From Loxodes magnus (taxonomy: Eukaryota > Ciliophora > Karyorelictea > Loxodida > Loxodidae), in NCBI GenBank assembly GCA_946699065.1, contig CAMPDV010002018.1, positions 24,487-88,486 on the forward strand: a stretch of DNA of 64,000 bases, read 5' to 3'. This document shows positions 63,501 to 64,000 of this stretch, in pieces; the stretch's first letter is position 1, and each line of letters begins with the position of its first letter. The translations under genes were made by a program, and so were the position numbers. Below the pieces are notes generated by a model, which was not told the origin of the DNA, did no database searches, and saw only the letters and a program-made list of their open reading frames with translations.

Positions 63501-64000
63501 TTAACTAAAGAATCGCTGGTATAAATTTAGTTAATAGAGCTAAGATGTTTTAAGTGTTCTATTTCTTTCTCATTTGCTCAAACTTTATTTAGTTTTAAAG
63601 AGCATTTTTCTATAAGAATATCTAGAAAATGTAATTAAAAGTATTTTAATCCTTTTATTTGTTTAGATTCATAAATAATAAGATAGTATATTAAGATCCT
63701 TTATAAACTCTAAGTAATAATAGTTTCCATACATCTTCCTCATAATAAAGAACCTAAGCTAAATAAGATGATTATCACTGATCTAACCTTTAGAATAAGA
63801 GTAGTATTAAACTATTTAAGAGCGAATTCTGCTTAGATTGGGAAGATAAAATAATATAAAGGAAAAGGAATAAAAATAGAGTTACTATATTGTTTCTAGA
63901 GTATAGCGAAATAAATAAAAAGAACCAATTATTGTGATTTGAAAAATAGGAAAAATAGCATAAATTTTGGGATTTTTTTAGTTTAATTTAAATAATTACA
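60530..64000. other. AT-rich intergenic DNA to the window end
   Basis: I see no gene or RNA. Parts of 63720-63900 look like a diverged relative of 53990-54470. A small inverted string, CTCGA..TCGAG, at about 62334-62351 is the only sharp structure noted. Confidence 0.5.

Overview
The window is very AT-rich eukaryotic nuclear DNA that reads sensibly only with a ciliate code. In every recognisable gene TAA and TAG are abundant sense codons at glutamine-like positions. TGA appears inside genes exactly where the family has tryptophan (kinase D-I-W-S-A-G, carboxypeptidase S-S-W-M-M-K-G, zinc-knuckle H-L-W-K-K-C), and TGA also ends the genes. That combination (UAA/UAG = Gln, UGA = Trp or stop) is the karyorelict ciliate code, so a Loxodes-like organism is the best guess. 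Because no triplet is an unconditional stop, open frame length means little here. Calls therefore rest on motifs, TGA depletion and comparison between copies.

Layout. 1-34 kb is repeat territory. Two arms of an inverted repeat (about 4.18-15.8 kb and 23.0-33.66 kb) are reverse complements of each other around a 7 kb centre. Each arm holds two inward-facing copies of a two-repeat Myb gene. Two of the four copies are intact (23135-23920 +, 31087-31872 -) and two are broken. The sequence between them includes a possible, heavily degraded reverse transcriptase. The centre carries the 3' end of a LINE-like retrotransposon and short SINE-like elements.

34.4-49.1 kb is a gene island: a tandem CCCH zinc-finger protein, a Ser/Thr kinase, a coiled-coil protein, a dimethylargininase (minus strand), a weak candidate ORF, and a large cytosolic carboxypeptidase of the tubulin-deglutamylase type. 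No intron is needed in the well-supported genes. 57.5-58.55 kb (minus) holds an unrecognised protein with one C-terminal membrane segment. The genes are spaced by 1-2 kb of AT-rich DNA and do not look like operons.

Mobile DNA. The main novelty is a family of about 0.84-0.97 kb retroelements (2.3 kb -, 11.96 kb +, 51.1 kb -, 52.7 kb -). Each encodes one coiled-coil protein ending in a CCHC zinc knuckle (CX2CX4HX4C) with an in-frame TGA just after or just before the His. They have no reverse transcriptase, are flanked by 9-16 bp target-site duplications, and several end in A/T-rich short repeats. Three have an empty-site counterpart elsewhere in the window. They look like ORF1-only non-autonomous LINEs (comparable in logic to HAL1 of mammals), probably moved by the LINE whose C-terminal zinc-finger fragment lies at 17.76-18.58 kb and which has the same (ATT)n tail. 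A second, modular SINE-like family is seen at 18.6, 21.0 and 50.0 kb, and a 318 bp insertion at 12.9 kb. A 1.35 kb segment at 50.5 kb is repeated at 59.2 kb; the first copy contains two of the retroelements.
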